A DNA stretch of 64,000 nucleotides from Chthonomonadaceae bacterium (GCA_027450145.1 DAIDKH010000001.1:62255-126254), one strand, 5' to 3'; positions 54,938 to 64,000 are shown, numbered from the stretch's first letter. Program-made: numbers and translations. Notes: generated by a model not told the origin, from the sequence alone.

Positions 54938-55055
54938 ACGTAATTGAATCGGCACAACAGGCATGTCACACAAATCTTGACGACTGAGTAATGTGCTCTA
55001 TCGCGGTTGAGGGTGAATGAAAACCATCGACTAGATTAAGGCAAACTGATTATGT

Positions 55056-55086
55056 TGGGGTAACGCACTGTCTGTGCACTACCCCA
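55056..55086. terminator. hairpin between convergent genes
   Basis: TGGGGTA (55056-55062) / TACCCCA (55080-55086), with inner GCAC/GTGC and a short loop. Symmetric, no long T-run; plausible two-way terminator for the zinc-ribbon gene and the ferredoxin gene. Confidence 0.5.
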
Positions 55087-55095
55087 CACTGGTAC

Positions 55096-55416
55096 CTAAG
55101 GCTGTGGACGAGGCCCAGGCCCGATCTCCTCAATGTGCGAGCGTTTTGCAACGCGTATGGTCAGATCGTTTTCCACACGCAATTGACATGATAATCGATA
55201 TTTCGCTATGAGTTCCGGCTCTTCCAACGCCTCGCGCTCAGTATCAGTCATGGGCGGAACACTACCCTCCACCACCTCAATCCGACAGGTAGTACAACGA
55301 GCCTGCCCGCCACAGCGGTGGAGTATATCAATACCGTTGTCTTCCAGTGCCAGCACCAGCTTTGTTCCAACTTCCGCTTCAAACGTTTTTTCACCTTCCA
55401 CAGTTATCTGAGGCAT
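55096..55416 (-). CDS. 2Fe-2S ferredoxin
   Basis: 106 residues of the plant/adrenodoxin-like fold. Cluster cysteines are C35, C41, C44 (HRCGGQARCTTC) and C77 (YRLSCQLRV), in the C-x5-C-x2-C...C order. An electron carrier whose partner is not evident; it lies between a zinc-ribbon gene and a peptidase gene. Confidence 0.92.
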   Translation of the reverse strand: MPQITVEGEKTFEAEVGTKLVLALEDNGIDILHRCGGQARCTTCRIEVVEGSVPPMTDTEREALEEPELIAKYRLSCQLRVENDLTIRVAKRSHIEEIGPGPRPQP

Positions 55417-55571
55417 TTAACTGATTTCTCCCTTTTATCGTCACTTGAGTATAACATCGACGCAGAAACTCCTGCGCCGGTCACGCATAATATGCAGTAC
55501 ATTCTATCCTATTTTGCTAACAGACGAGTCGCCATACTTCCACACGCGAAACGGATAACTTGGTGCGCAGC

Positions 55572-57524
55572 ATGCAATCAGACGTTTACAAACATATCGC
55601 AGATATAATTGCTACAAATCCGAAGAAGGCATTGCGCCGCGTCAGGCTGATTGTGTTCCTAGGCTACGTCTATTTCGCAGGAACAGTACTGCTGGGCATC
55701 GCGTGCCTGGTTGCTGCTATTTGGCTATACGCTGCTGAACATACGCTCGGTTGTCTCGTGCCCTTATTGGTCGCAGCTGCGACACTTCCACTCATTCGAG
55801 CATTTCCGTACCGATTTGCTGAACCGGAGGGAGTGGTCGTTACCAAGGCGCAAGTGCCTTTACTATACGCCATGGTTGAGAGCGTTGCGCAGGAACTGAA
55901 CATCCCTGCACCCTCTTACATCCTCATTACAGAAAACTTCAATGCATTTGCCGCGAAGCGGGCTGGTAATAATCTGCTACCGCATAGGCGAAAGTATGAC
56001 TATATCGGCCTGGGGCTACCGCTCATGCTGGGCTGCACACCAGAGCAAATTCGTTGCACTGTCGCCCACGAACTAGGTCACCTTCGGGCAAATGACGGCT
56101 TAACTTCCCAGGCCGCACACCAGGTTCTAACACTATGGCGGGAGGTTCTTCAGCGTTCTAGTAGGCGACGTTTGGCGCAAATCCATCTGCCAGGATTCGT
56201 GACATTTTACCAATGGTATTATCCGCTTCTCTCGGCCTATATGGTGTCTATAGCGCGGCGCGGCGAATATGACGCCGACACTGTGTCGTTGCAAATTTAT
56301 GGCTCGGTCCTATGCAAAAGCACTTTAGTTAATATAGTCGCACGAGGACGATATTTCGAAACCGTTTTGGCAGATGCATTTCGTCAGCAGTCTCATCGGC
56401 TTCCAAAACCTCCCAGTGGCTGGTTTGCCTATGTTGCCTTTCACCTTTCAGGAAACGGTTGGCAACAATACGCTGCGCAGAACCTGTGCAATGCACTCGC
56501 CGAAGAGACGAGCTTAACGGAAACACATCCCAGTCTTTTGGATAGGCTAACCGCGATGAGCAGGGAAGATCGCGGTGCCGTCGGTAGCACTGCCCCCGAA
56601 GGTCCAACGGTGCGAGGTCTAGTCGACGGTTTGGTATCGGAAGACCGGCTTAAGGAAATAGGTGAGATTGTTATACCAAAGGTACTCACGCCTTCCGCTG
56701 CCACCCACTACCTTCAGGGCCATTATAACACCGTAGTACAGCAGCTGGAGAGCGAATTTTTATCAAGGATAGCACCGCAGTGGAAGTGGCAGCATGAGAA
56801 ATCAAGGAGTATGCAACGCTGTCTGCAAAGATTGGAGGCAAAATCTCCGGAAGAGCTCACTAATTGGCAGCGAGGAACGTTGGCAGCTACCGTTCATGCG
56901 CTGGCTGGATTTCCACAGGCAAAGGCCATGCTAATTGCTGCATCGCAGTTACCCGACACCAACCCGGTGGCACTTTTGCATCTGGGCACGGCGTTAATTA
57001 ATGCGGATCGCCCTGAGGGAGAGGCCATACTGCAACGAGCTATGGACACCGATCTTGAACTGATTGATACTGCTGTGCCCATTATTGCTGCCTATTACAA
57101 ACGCCGCAACGCGTTAGACAAGGCCGTCGAAGTGCAAGCGTTTCAGCACAGGTGGGCCAATGAGGTCAATAGACAGCGCCGATTGTGGAGTGTCGTGCGT
57201 CCATCCGATAAGCTTCGGCGATTAGTGTTCCCCGAGGAGATCAACGTTTACCTCGCGGAGGACGCCCATTGGTTCAGTGAAATCATTGCGATAGCCGTGA
57301 ACGAAAAGGCCATCGAACAACAACCGAATTCGTGGTATCCGCAGGTTGTCGTGATTTTCCACCACAAAGTGAGCGCAGAAGGCATGGCACGAGTTTGCAC
57401 ATTACTCTCTAGTTCAATCCCGTTTTTCCAATCCACACGTGTCGTGGCATGTTCTATTGAAGCGAGCGGGCTGCTCAACCGCATTAGAGCGAACAGCAGT
57501 ATTGTGTATACTCGCGGGGGGTAG
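55572..57524 (+). CDS. membrane-bound M48-family metalloprotease
   Basis: 650 residues from ATG 55572 (TTG 55560 is also possible). Two membrane helices near the N-terminus (LIVFLGYVYFAGTVLLGIAC and LGCLVPLLVAAATLPLI) precede the zinc motif HELGH at 166-170 in TVAHELGHLRANDGL, and SIARRGEYDADTVSLQ supplies the third ligand. The C-terminal 300 residues form a TPR-like helical domain not found in simple HtpX proteases. Probably acts in membrane protein quality control. Confidence 0.85.
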   Translation: MQSDVYKHIADIIATNPKKALRRVRLIVFLGYVYFAGTVLLGIACLVAAIWLYAAEHTLGCLVPLLVAAATLPLIRAFPYRFAEPEGVVVTKAQVPLLYAMVESVAQELNIPAPSYILITENFNAFAAKRAGNNLLPHRRKYDYIGLGLPLMLGCTPEQIRCTVAHELGHLRANDGLTSQAAHQVLTLWREVLQRSSRRRLAQIHLPGFVTFYQWYYPLLSAYMVSIARRGEYDADTVSLQIYGSVLCKSTLVNIVARGRYFETVLADAFRQQSHRLPKPPSGWFAYVAFHLSGNGWQQYAAQNLCNALAEETSLTETHPSLLDRLTAMSREDRGAVGSTAPEGPTVRGLVDGLVSEDRLKEIGEIVIPKVLTPSAATHYLQGHYNTVVQQLESEFLSRIAPQWKWQHEKSRSMQRCLQRLEAKSPEELTNWQRGTLAATVHALAGFPQAKAMLIAASQLPDTNPVALLHLGTALINADRPEGEAILQRAMDTDLELIDTAVPIIAAYYKRRNALDKAVEVQAFQHRWANEVNRQRRLWSVVRPSDKLRRLVFPEEINVYLAEDAHWFSEIIAIAVNEKAIEQQPNSWYPQVVVIFHHKVSAEGMARVCTLLSSSIPFFQSTRVVACSIEASGLLNRIRANSSIVYTRGG

Positions 57525-57621
57525 TGTTCGTTCGCCAGACAGTAGGATGAAACCACAAGCTGCGCAAATCGCTATTTGCTGTTCTCACGTTGCAGGAATG
57601 TGTGTTTATTTAACGTGCCTT

Positions 57622-57963
57622 CTATCGTTTGTGGGCTGGCTTAATATAGGGCCAAATGCGCCAAATCCTAGAAGTTACGGCTTCCTCTTCCTGATACAAA
57701 GGCGATAGCTTTAACTCCACGCGTTCGCCGCCCAGGTAATCCATTGCAACTTTGGTCAATGCAAACTTTTCGGATCGCTCCGTCTGATGTTCGTAGTTCT
57801 CAATTTCGCTTGCCATCCAGCTGCGTGCCTCGTGTTCGGTTTCGAACAATAATAGACGCCCGTTACCATCCGCGCCATACCATGGAATTAAACCGTTTAA
57901 AATTGCACGGTTCACAGCACCAAAAAGCTCGTCAACCGATAATCCGTCATAGAGATACGTCAT
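57622..57963 (-). CDS. conserved-looking hypothetical protein
   Basis: 113 residues starting MTYLYDGLSVDELFGAVNRA with LLFETEHEARSWMASEIENY in the middle; charged and evenly composed, so likely real. AAGGA lies 13 bases before ATG 57963. No family or neighbour points to a role. Confidence 0.55.
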   Translation of the reverse strand: MTYLYDGLSVDELFGAVNRAILNGLIPWYGADGNGRLLLFETEHEARSWMASEIENYEHQTERSEKFALTKVAMDYLGGERVELKLSPLYQEEEAVTSRIWRIWPYIKPAHKR

Positions 57964-58399
57964 GGTATCAACTCGTTCCTTCCACCAATGACTGCCACGC
58001 CTTCAACCCCAAACGGCTCCTCTGACAAATCAACCCTGTAGGTACTACGGCGATTTGCCTATTGCCATATCGATAAGCGAAATTATAATGAGTTATATTA
58101 TTGGAAGTAGCGGGCTGCAATTAAGGTAAAAATATGACAATTTACAGAAGAAAGACAATATTGAAATTAAAAACTATGTGATTTGACGCATCTTACATTT
58201 CAAATTGCATTAATTGACAAACGACCCTAAATTTTACTGCAAAATAGCAAGATAGACTGAACAGCGTATAACTCTGTATTATTTTTCTAGCGATTAGCAC
58301 TATATGCAGAATCGCAGAATGCCTACAACAAAGTCATCTATTGTGGGCACTCTACGGTTCGTTTGATCTATCCTGCCATTGTAAGCGGCTTGCGCACTA
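57964..58399. other. AT-rich intergenic region
   Basis: Strongly AT-rich between 58070 and 58300. No gene, RNA or clear promoter could be supported; TTGACA at about 58215 lacks a matching -10. Confidence 0.5.
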
Positions 58400-59380
58400 C
58401 TAAACGGCAGAATTGCGCTTAACAAAATCGATGAGTTCATCCACCTGCGCAAAGGCTAAACCTGTTACCGTATCTGCACATCCGTAGTAAAACGCCAGTC
58501 GTCCAGTTGGAGCATCGGCAAGCGCAGCACAAGGAAAGGCGACGTTTGGGACATCCCCTACACACTCGTAAATGGTTTGAGGTGACATGATGTAGGGCGC
58601 AGTGCGGTAAATAACCTTCCATGGCTCGTTAATGTCCAGTAACGCAGCACCAGTACTATAGACAAAACCGTTGCAACTGGTTAACACACCGTGGTAGATT
58701 AGCAGCCACCCTTCGGTAGTCTCAATCGGCGTCGGCCCAGCGCCAATCTTGGTCGATTGCCATCCGCCCTTGGTACCCATTACAAACCGATGTTTGCCCC
58801 AGAAGGTCATGTCCGGGCTCTCGCTGTAGTAGATGTCTCCAAACGGAGTGTGCCCGTTATCGCTTGGCCTACTAAGCATGGCATACCTGCCGCCAATTTT
58901 GCGTGGGAAGAGCACGCCATTGCGATTGAAGGGAAGAAAGGAATTCTCCAACTTGTAAAAGGATCTAAAATCGTAGGTGTAGGCCACCCCTATAGTAGGG
59001 CCATGGTACCCGTTGCACCAAGTAACGTAATACCTGTCATCAATCCAACATACGCGAGGATCGTAGCCGTATTCCCAGCGGCCCACTTCAGGATCGTCGG
59101 CAATGAACTCAATGCGACCTGGTGATAAAGTCCAGTTAATACCGTCGTCGCTGTGACCAGAGTGAAGTTGCATCTCACGGCGGTGATCATCGCACCGAAA
59201 CACGCCCGCAAATTTGCCCTCAAATGGGACAACCGCACTATTAAAAATACTGTTAGAAGTCGGCAGCAGATTTCGCGGTATGATTGGGTTGTGAGTATAC
59301 CGCCAAACAACGCTGGTATCGCCCTTCGGCTTATCCTGCCAGGGGATATTTGGTAGTGCCTCACCAAGAATAGTGGCCAT
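58400..59380 (-). CDS. GH130 family beta-mannoside phosphorylase-like enzyme
   Basis: 326 residues, right for GH130 (five-bladed beta-propeller). Characteristic blocks: [20 protein letters not shown] and [19 protein letters not shown], then [41 protein letters not shown] and [22 protein letters not shown]130 enzymes phosphorolyse or hydrolyse beta-mannosides such as mannosyl-GlcNAc or mannosyl-glucose. AAGGAAG lies before ATG 59380. A LacI repressor gene is 78 bases upstream and probably controls it. Confidence 0.93.
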   Translation of the reverse strand: MATILGEALPNIPWQDKPKGDTSVVWRYTHNPIIPRNLLPTSNSIFNSAVVPFEGKFAGVFRCDDHRREMQLHSGHSDDGINWTLSPGRIEFIADDPEVGRWEYGYDPRVCWIDDRYYVTWCNGYHGPTIGVAYTYDFRSFYKLENSFLPFNRNGVLFPRKIGGRYAMLSRPSDNGHTPFGDIYYSESPDMTFWGKHRFVMGTKGGWQSTKIGAGPTPIETTEGWLLIYHGVLTSCNGFVYSTGAALLDINEPWKVIYRTAPYIMSPQTIYECVGDVPNVAFPCAALADAPTGRLAFYYGCADTVTGLAFAQVDELIDFVKRNSAV

Positions 59381-59458
59381 TGTACTTCTTCCTTTTAGTT
59401 TTTTAGCGACCTCAACGACTGGTTAAATTATCGCGGCGCCAAATGTAGTGTTCAGTTG

Positions 59459-60481
59459 TTACGAGGTGTAGGTTGGCGGCGCCCCTGTAGTTCCACGGAC
59501 GATTAGCTTGGTTTCCATCGTTGTAACGCAGCTTGAGGCCGATACACCATTCGCCATATCAACGGTAAATTGCACTGCAAGCCGACCAATTTCCCTAGCA
59601 GGCTGTCGAATAGTGGTGAGGTTTGCAGTGGTTGCTGCAGGCGGCGCGTCATCAAAGCCAACAACAGAAAGATCGGTGGGTACATGAATGCCGCGGTGCC
59701 GGAATGAGCCGATTAACTTCAAAGCATGGTTATCGTCACCGGCAACAATTGCGGTTGAGCGCACAGATCCATGCAACAGGTCTTCCACAACAACATCCGC
59801 GTCGAAGTTATAACTTTGTGGCCGTATAAACCTGCCACATTCGAGACCGTAGAATCGGAGGGCCTCCAGAACGGCGTCCGCGCGTTCGTCAAGATCATGA
59901 CTGCCGTGCGCTCCAACAAAAGAGATGTTCCTATGTCCCAGTTCAGCAAGGTGCTTTACCGCCTGCAGAATCCCGCTACGGTTATCAACAGTAATTGCAC
60001 CCAAGCCGTCGGGTACGCTTTCCGCATACAAAACTACCGTTGGCAGGTGAGAATTTGCCAATTCCTGCAACTCCTCTGCAGGAAACAGGTTCGCAGCCAG
60101 CACCAGTCCGTCCACGCGACCGTCCATAAACATTCGTGCGCGGTTTCTGTGCTCGCGCTCAGGTACATCCATATAAAAAAGCATATCTAGGTGGGAGGCA
60201 GTCAAGCCATCGGCTATACCGCTCAACAGCTCCATATTGATACTAGCTGCTCCGCTGTACCAATACGGCCAGGTTCGTACCCCAACTACGTTCGTTCGGC
60301 CCTTTTGCAGCGAACGAATAAGTGCACTCGGTGTGAATCTTAGTTCCTCTGCCGCAGTGCGAACACGGTCCTGTACCTCCCGACTGAACCTCCCCTTGTT
60401 ATTCAACACGTTGGACACCGTGGCGATAGATACTCCGGCCTGTTTGGCAATCATGTCGATGGTGGTTCTTTGTCGGTTCAT
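59459..60481 (-). CDS. LacI-family repressor of the GH130 gene
   Basis: 340 residues from ATG 60481. The helix-turn-helix TIDMIAKQAGVSIATVSNVL is followed by the hinge helix FTPSALIRSLQKG and the sugar-binding domain (HLAELGHRNISFVGAHGSHD; LSVVGFDDAPPAATTANLTT). An 18-bp palindrome AACTTAA-GTGA-TTAAGTT (60500-60517) lies just upstream and is a good candidate for an autoregulatory operator. With the GH130 gene 78 bases downstream the pair forms a small mannoside-use operon. Confidence 0.95.
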   Translation of the reverse strand: MNRQRTTIDMIAKQAGVSIATVSNVLNNKGRFSREVQDRVRTAAEELRFTPSALIRSLQKGRTNVVGVRTWPYWYSGAASINMELLSGIADGLTASHLDMLFYMDVPEREHRNRARMFMDGRVDGLVLAANLFPAEELQELANSHLPTVVLYAESVPDGLGAITVDNRSGILQAVKHLAELGHRNISFVGAHGSHDLDERADAVLEALRFYGLECGRFIRPQSYNFDADVVVEDLLHGSVRSTAIVAGDDNHALKLIGSFRHRGIHVPTDLSVVGFDDAPPAATTANLTTIRQPAREIGRLAVQFTVDMANGVSASSCVTTMETKLIVRGTTGAPPTYTS

Positions 60482-60499
60482 ACGGAACTCAGCCCCCAC

Positions 60500-60517
60500 A
60501 ACTTAAGTGATTAAGTT
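60500..60517. promoter_or_regulatory. palindrome, probable LacI operator
   Basis: AACTTAA-GTGA-TTAAGTT, perfect 7-bp arms, 18 bases upstream of the repressor start. I found no second copy before the GH130 gene. Confidence 0.55.
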
Positions 60518-60680
60518 ACTTTATCAACGGCTATCAAATTACATACACCATGCGCAATATCCTTCATGCAATGCGCGGAAATAAATGGTTACGTTCTCGA
60601 TTAAGGTGACATTAGCAACTTTCCATTATGAATTCACAAGGCATCAGACTTCTTTCTGCATTGGGTATCTCTCTTGTACC

Positions 60681-60710
60681 TTGACATCTATGCCTTACAT
60701 CTTTTATAAT
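60681..60710 (+). promoter_or_regulatory. consensus sigma-70 promoter of tRNA-Phe
   Basis: TTGACA (60681-60686), 18 bases, TATAAT (60705-60710). Both hexamers perfect; the tRNA begins 11 bases downstream. Confidence 0.88.
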
Positions 60711-60720
60711 AACTCTACTT

Positions 60721-60793
<73 letters not shown>

Positions 60794-60849
60794 TTCCCCT
60801 TTCCATCTTATCCTCAAGTTCAGTGCCATCGCTCGAGCATAAATCACCG

Positions 60850-60877
60850 TAATAATGCGAGTGACCTTTGCCGATAA
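60850..60877 (+). promoter_or_regulatory. possible sigma-28 (FliA-type) promoter of fliQ
   Basis: TAAT (60850-60853), 16 bases, GCCGATAA (60870-60877). The -10 matches the sigma-28 consensus GCCGATAA exactly; the -35 has TAAT for TAAA and one extra spacer base. It is 51 bases before fliQ. Confidence 0.55.
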
Positions 60878-60928
60878 TTCTAATGAAGCCCGCATTGGGC
60901 CGCCTCGTTGGATATCGGAGGTGCTTTT

Positions 60929-61198
60929 TTGACTGATCGAGCCGTTTTGGACGCTGGACGGGAAATGCTGATAATCGCGCTGAAGCTTTCGCTTCCTGTG
61001 CTAATGTTTGGCCTTGTTGCAGGCGTACTGGTGTCCCTTTTTCAGGCGGTGACACAAATCCAGGAATTCACGCTGACATTTGTCCCTAAACTACTAGCTG
61101 TGATCCTGGCATTAGCAATTTTTGGCCCGTGGATGCTCAACTCCTTGGTAGCGTTTTTCAAGATGACCTTTACGCATATGCCGCCGGTCACCAACTAG
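60929..61198 (+). CDS. fliQ: flagellar export protein FliQ
   Basis: 89 residues from TTG 60929, with GGAGG eight bases upstream, exactly the usual FliQ size; the earlier TTG at 60908 would add a non-conserved start. Two membrane helices (LSLPVLMFGLVAGVLVSLFQ and LLAVILALAIFGPWMLNSL) bracket the conserved AVTQIQEFTLTFVPK loop. FliQ is part of the export gate of the flagellar type III system. Next gene starts immediately after the stop. fliP is not in this cluster. Confidence 0.95.
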   Translation: MTDRAVLDAGREMLIIALKLSLPVLMFGLVAGVLVSLFQAVTQIQEFTLTFVPKLLAVILALAIFGPWMLNSLVAFFKMTFTHMPPVTN

Positions 61199-61984
61199 AT
61201 GTCGATGGCTGGCTTACCCATTCCAGAACATGAGTTCTACGCCTTCCTGCTTATAGGCGCACGTACTGGCGGCCTGTTAACCGGTACACCAATCCTTGGA
61301 AATCAATCTGTTCCTCGTCAGGCGCTGGCCGGCCTAACTATTGTTTTTGCGATGGCTGTTACTCCGGTTCTGAGCGCACACACAGGTCCTATACCCACCA
61401 GTCTTGTTGCCTTTGGGCTGCTCATACTACAGAATGGAATGATTGGTCTAGCCATTGGCTATTTCACCATGCTGCTTTTTGCCTCGGTAAAGATCGCCGG
61501 GTTCTTCATCGATACTCAAATGGGCTTTGGCATCGTCAATCTGCTCGATCCATTTTCTCAGCAGCAAAGCTCGATTATGTCGGCGTTTCAATACCAAACC
61601 GCCATAACACTCTACTTTATACTAAACGGACCATTGTTATTACTAGGGGCACTTACACGCAGCTTCTATGTGGTACCGCCCGACGCAGTGATAAGCGGCA
61701 TCGCACATGTTAACAATGTCATTCCGCTTCTATCCACTATGATGCAGTTGAGCATTCAACTATCACTTCCTGCGATTGGAGTACTGTTTTTAACCGACGT
61801 AGGGCTGGGTCTCATCGCGAGAGCGGCACCACAAATTAATGTCTTCATCGTTGGTATGCCGGCAAAGATTATCATGGGTCTTGCCACTGTGGCGTTTTTA
61901 ATGCCAGTGCTTGGCGTAGTGGTTGGTCGAATACTTGTTGGAACCAGTAGCGGCTTTACCGCACTACTGGCGAGTTTGAGGTAG
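61199..61984 (+). CDS. fliR: flagellar export protein FliR
   Basis: 261 residues, about six membrane helices (AFLLIGARTGGLLTGTPILG; LAIGYFTMLLFASVKIAGFF; VFIVGMPAKIIMGLATVAFL). GFGIVNLLDPFSQQQSSIMS is a strongly conserved FliR block. It follows fliQ without any gap and flhB starts 6 bases later, so the three are one transcription unit forming the export gate. Confidence 0.95.
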   Translation: MSMAGLPIPEHEFYAFLLIGARTGGLLTGTPILGNQSVPRQALAGLTIVFAMAVTPVLSAHTGPIPTSLVAFGLLILQNGMIGLAIGYFTMLLFASVKIAGFFIDTQMGFGIVNLLDPFSQQQSSIMSAFQYQTAITLYFILNGPLLLLGALTRSFYVVPPDAVISGIAHVNNVIPLLSTMMQLSIQLSLPAIGVLFLTDVGLGLIARAAPQINVFIVGMPAKIIMGLATVAFLMPVLGVVVGRILVGTSSGFTALLASLR

Positions 61985-61990
61985 TACAAC

Positions 61991-63097
61991 ATGGCAGCAG
62001 GGGACGACAAGACCGAGGCAGCGACGCCCAAGCGTCGACGGGACGCGCGAAAAAAGGGGCAGGTAGCCAAGAGTAGCGAGCTATCCTCTCTCGTAGTAAT
62101 GCTCGCTATTACAATGCAATTACCCTCCGTTGGCGCCAATGCCGCTCACGTAGTTCAAACCATGTTCATACGCACGTTTAGCCAGCTGCAAAATACGCAG
62201 ATGTCTACCTCGCATGTAATGAGCATTGGTGGCATGATATGCATGACAGTGGTGCGTGCCATAGGACCGCTTGTCGCTCTCGCTATGGTGTGCGGTATTG
62301 TATCGAACATTGCCCAAACCGGTCCCATGTTGGCGCTGGAACGTCTGCAGCCAAACTTCTCGCGCCTTAACCCGTTGCAAGGCGCACAGCGATTTCTTAG
62401 TGCAACTGGGTTTGTTGAGCTGGCAAAATCAATATGGAAGGTGGGCCTAATTGGCTATCTCTGCTACACTACCGTGCGCGCAGCCTACCCACACATGCTC
62501 CTCCTAAGCCGCACTGATCTGGGTACCGGAGTCGATGGCGTACTTGCAGTCGTGCACACGCTTATCCTGCGTGTCGTTGGAGCCATGTTTATACTGGCCG
62601 CACTAGATTATGCCTACCAGCGGTACAACACTGAGAAACAGCTGCGCATGACAAAGGAAGAGGTTCGCCAGGAGTTCAAACAGACAGAGGGAAGCCCATT
62701 GCTCAAGAGCCGCATTCGAGCCAAAATGCGCCAGATGGCTCGTAAGCGGATGATGGCTAATGTGCCTACTGCCGATGTGGTAGTCACTAACCCAACCCAC
62801 TTTGCAGTAGCCTTGAAATATGAAGCAGGTCAGATGCGAGCTCCCCGCGTGGTTGCCAAGGGACAGGATTTAATCGCGCTAAAGATCCGTGAACTCGCTC
62901 AAGAACAGGACATTCCAATCGTAGAGAATCCGCCGCTCGCTCGAGCGATCTACAAACAGACGCCGGTAGAGGGCGAGATACCACCAGATCTGTATGCGGC
63001 CGTGGCAGAAGTACTGGCGTTTGTCTACAAGATTAACATGGAGAGAGCACAGCGGGGTATTCGCCGGCGCCAGAATTACTCCACCACTACCGCCTGA
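61991..63097 (+). CDS. flhB: flagellar export protein FlhB
   Basis: 368 residues. The N-terminus (DKTEAATPKRRRDARKKGQV) and four membrane helices precede a cytoplasmic domain with the autocleavage motif NPTH at 267-270 (VVVTNPTHFAVAL), so substrate-specificity switching should work normally. The C-terminal VVAKGQDLIALKIRELA and PIVENPPLARAIYKQTPVEG are typical. Closes the fliQRB unit. Confidence 0.96.
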   Translation: MAAGDDKTEAATPKRRRDARKKGQVAKSSELSSLVVMLAITMQLPSVGANAAHVVQTMFIRTFSQLQNTQMSTSHVMSIGGMICMTVVRAIGPLVALAMVCGIVSNIAQTGPMLALERLQPNFSRLNPLQGAQRFLSATGFVELAKSIWKVGLIGYLCYTTVRAAYPHMLLLSRTDLGTGVDGVLAVVHTLILRVVGAMFILAALDYAYQRYNTEKQLRMTKEEVRQEFKQTEGSPLLKSRIRAKMRQMARKRMMANVPTADVVVTNPTHFAVALKYEAGQMRAPRVVAKGQDLIALKIRELAQEQDIPIVENPPLARAIYKQTPVEGEIPPDLYAAVAEVLAFVYKINMERAQRGIRRRQNYSTTTA

Positions 63098-63129
63098 ACG
63101 CGCCAACGCCACCGAGCATCACTAGGCAC

Positions 63130-63909
63130 TTAATCGGACATATGCCTCCGCATGGGGTTCACAGCCCAAGCCACGAAGCCCAGGTTCTGATATAGGCGTT
63201 GTGCAACGCCATCCCTTTCCGTATCCAGGTAGATGCAGCGGCAACCGGCAGCAACCGCCCTCCTAATCGCAACGGATACCAGCGCACTGGCCACACGCCG
63301 TCGCCGGAATTGAGGCTTCACAATGACACTATCGATTCTTGCCCAATCATTCTCAATGAAAAGCGTGCATGCGGCAACCATCTCTCCGTCTGCGGCAAAT
63401 GCGCCCAGTTTCGTAATTGACGGGTACCTGCATTCCATGCGCCCAACTTCGCACCAAAAGCGGCGCTCAGTGGAACCGGATTCATCGCAACCTGCTAGCT
63501 CATTCCAGTCATGCGCTTCCACTTCCCCGTCGATCTCCCTCACGGTCCAGTTCGATGTTTGTGCGTAGTCGCAGGTTTCATTGTTCCAACGCATTGCAAC
63601 ATATGCCCCGGACACTGGCAGCACCGCCATAGATCGCAAAACCGCGCCGAATCCCTGCCGTTCAGCGGTCGCATCTACATCCACAACAACCCTGCGGTGT
63701 AACGCATTGAAATGAGCAATGATTTCCTGACAGATCTCAGACGGGCCTCTTCCATCATCGCGAAGATGCATCACTCTATTGATATCGTGATAACCTGCGA
63801 GTTGGTCGTTACGGAGAAACCAGCCGTAGTCGCGGATGGATACATCCCCGCCAAACCGAAAATACTGTAATTCGTGGGCAATATAGAGTTCTAATTCATT
63901 GGGTGTCAT
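63130..63909 (-). CDS. GNAT-family acetyltransferase
   Basis: 259 residues. The GNAT acetyl-CoA site is in the C-terminal half: IDSVIVKPQFRRRRVASALV (RRRxA variant of the usual RxxGxG/A loop), then GCRCIYLDTERDGVAQRLYQNLGF. The N-terminal 130 residues are a less conserved domain. Convergent to flhB. The ATG at 63909 lacks a strong ribosome binding site. Substrate unknown. Confidence 0.8.
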   Translation of the reverse strand: MTPNELELYIAHELQYFRFGGDVSIRDYGWFLRNDQLAGYHDINRVMHLRDDGRGPSEICQEIIAHFNALHRRVVVDVDATAERQGFGAVLRSMAVLPVSGAYVAMRWNNETCDYAQTSNWTVREIDGEVEAHDWNELAGCDESGSTERRFWCEVGRMECRYPSITKLGAFAADGEMVAACTLFIENDWARIDSVIVKPQFRRRRVASALVSVAIRRAVAAGCRCIYLDTERDGVAQRLYQNLGFVAWAVNPMRRHMSD

Positions 63910-64000
63910 GTTACGGTAATTAATTCGATATTAGCATTGCTTTTAGGAATTATCGCGAGTTTTCATTCACGGTGTCGCCAGGAATGTGATACCATAACTC

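Overview
The window reads as a contiguous piece of a bacterial chromosome with roughly balanced base composition. The gene content is mixed. Some genes are of the Firmicutes/Terrabacteria kind: a DUF951 protein, a DarA/PstA-type cyclic-di-AMP receptor, a 7TM-HD phosphodiesterase followed by ybeY, diacylglycerol kinase and a CNNM/CBS protein, and an R3H/SpoIIIAA-like ATPase next to tmk. Others are typical of Planctomycetes or Armatimonadota: FG-GAP/ASPIC proteins, a Gln-rich DUF4175-like giant with a prenyltransferase-repeat partner, HEAT-repeat proteins, LacI regulators, GH130 and very large exported proteins. Several proteins carry lipoboxes. My best inference is a member of Armatimonadota; nothing in the sequence proves it.

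Layout. 1-4078 (minus): an operon of DUF951 protein, two exported proteins, a SAM methyltransferase and the start of an alpha/beta-hydrolase. 4376-9997 (plus): an M48 lipoprotein, dxs, a sugar-phosphate isomerase-like protein and two DinB-fold proteins. 10022-16597 (minus): a tightly coupled cell-envelope operon (DUF4175-like giant, prenyltransferase-repeat protein, small exported protein, permease-like protein). 16783-19981 (minus): R3H ATPase, tmk, c-di-AMP receptor, DinB-like protein. 20278-26456: HEAT-repeat protein, LacI regulator, membrane-anchored protein, KGG-repeat stress protein (plus) and a PAS-GGDEF diguanylate cyclase.

26729-36047 (minus) is the most interesting block. A TPR/FG-GAP/ASPIC lipoprotein, an UnbV-like protein and an UnbU-like NqrB/RnfD-family membrane protein are followed without a real break by an ECF sigma factor, its zinc-binding anti-sigma factor and a large polytopic membrane protein. 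UnbU and UnbV were named from enediyne clusters, but no polyketide synthase is present here, so this looks like a self-regulated envelope or redox system of unknown purpose. 36274-38942: a small Gly/Cys lipoprotein behind a structured leader, a Pro/Ser-rich anchored protein and class I aldolase.

39867-44857 (plus): pgpH-like c-di-AMP phosphodiesterase, ybeY, a DgkA-PAP2 fusion and a CNNM protein, behind a near-consensus promoter. 44908-53664 (minus): SDR, PhyH dioxygenase, a 1013-residue exported protein, folC, an exported protein and a SorC regulator. Upstream of folC sit two Rex-like palindromes overlapping a plus-strand promoter that drives a short RNA with its own terminator. 53910-54047 is a second small-RNA candidate. 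54212-57963: zinc-ribbon coiled-coil protein, 2Fe-2S ferredoxin, membrane M48 peptidase, a hypothetical protein. 58400-60481: GH130 enzyme and its LacI-type repressor with an 18-bp palindrome. 60721-63097: tRNA-Phe, then fliQ-fliR-flhB of the flagellar export gate, apparently behind a sigma-28-type promoter. A GNAT protein closes the window.

No CRISPR array, insertion sequence, rRNA or prophage was seen. Functional themes are cell-envelope biogenesis, nucleotide second messengers (c-di-AMP receptor and phosphodiesterase, c-di-GMP cyclase), sugar metabolism and regulation, and flagellar export.
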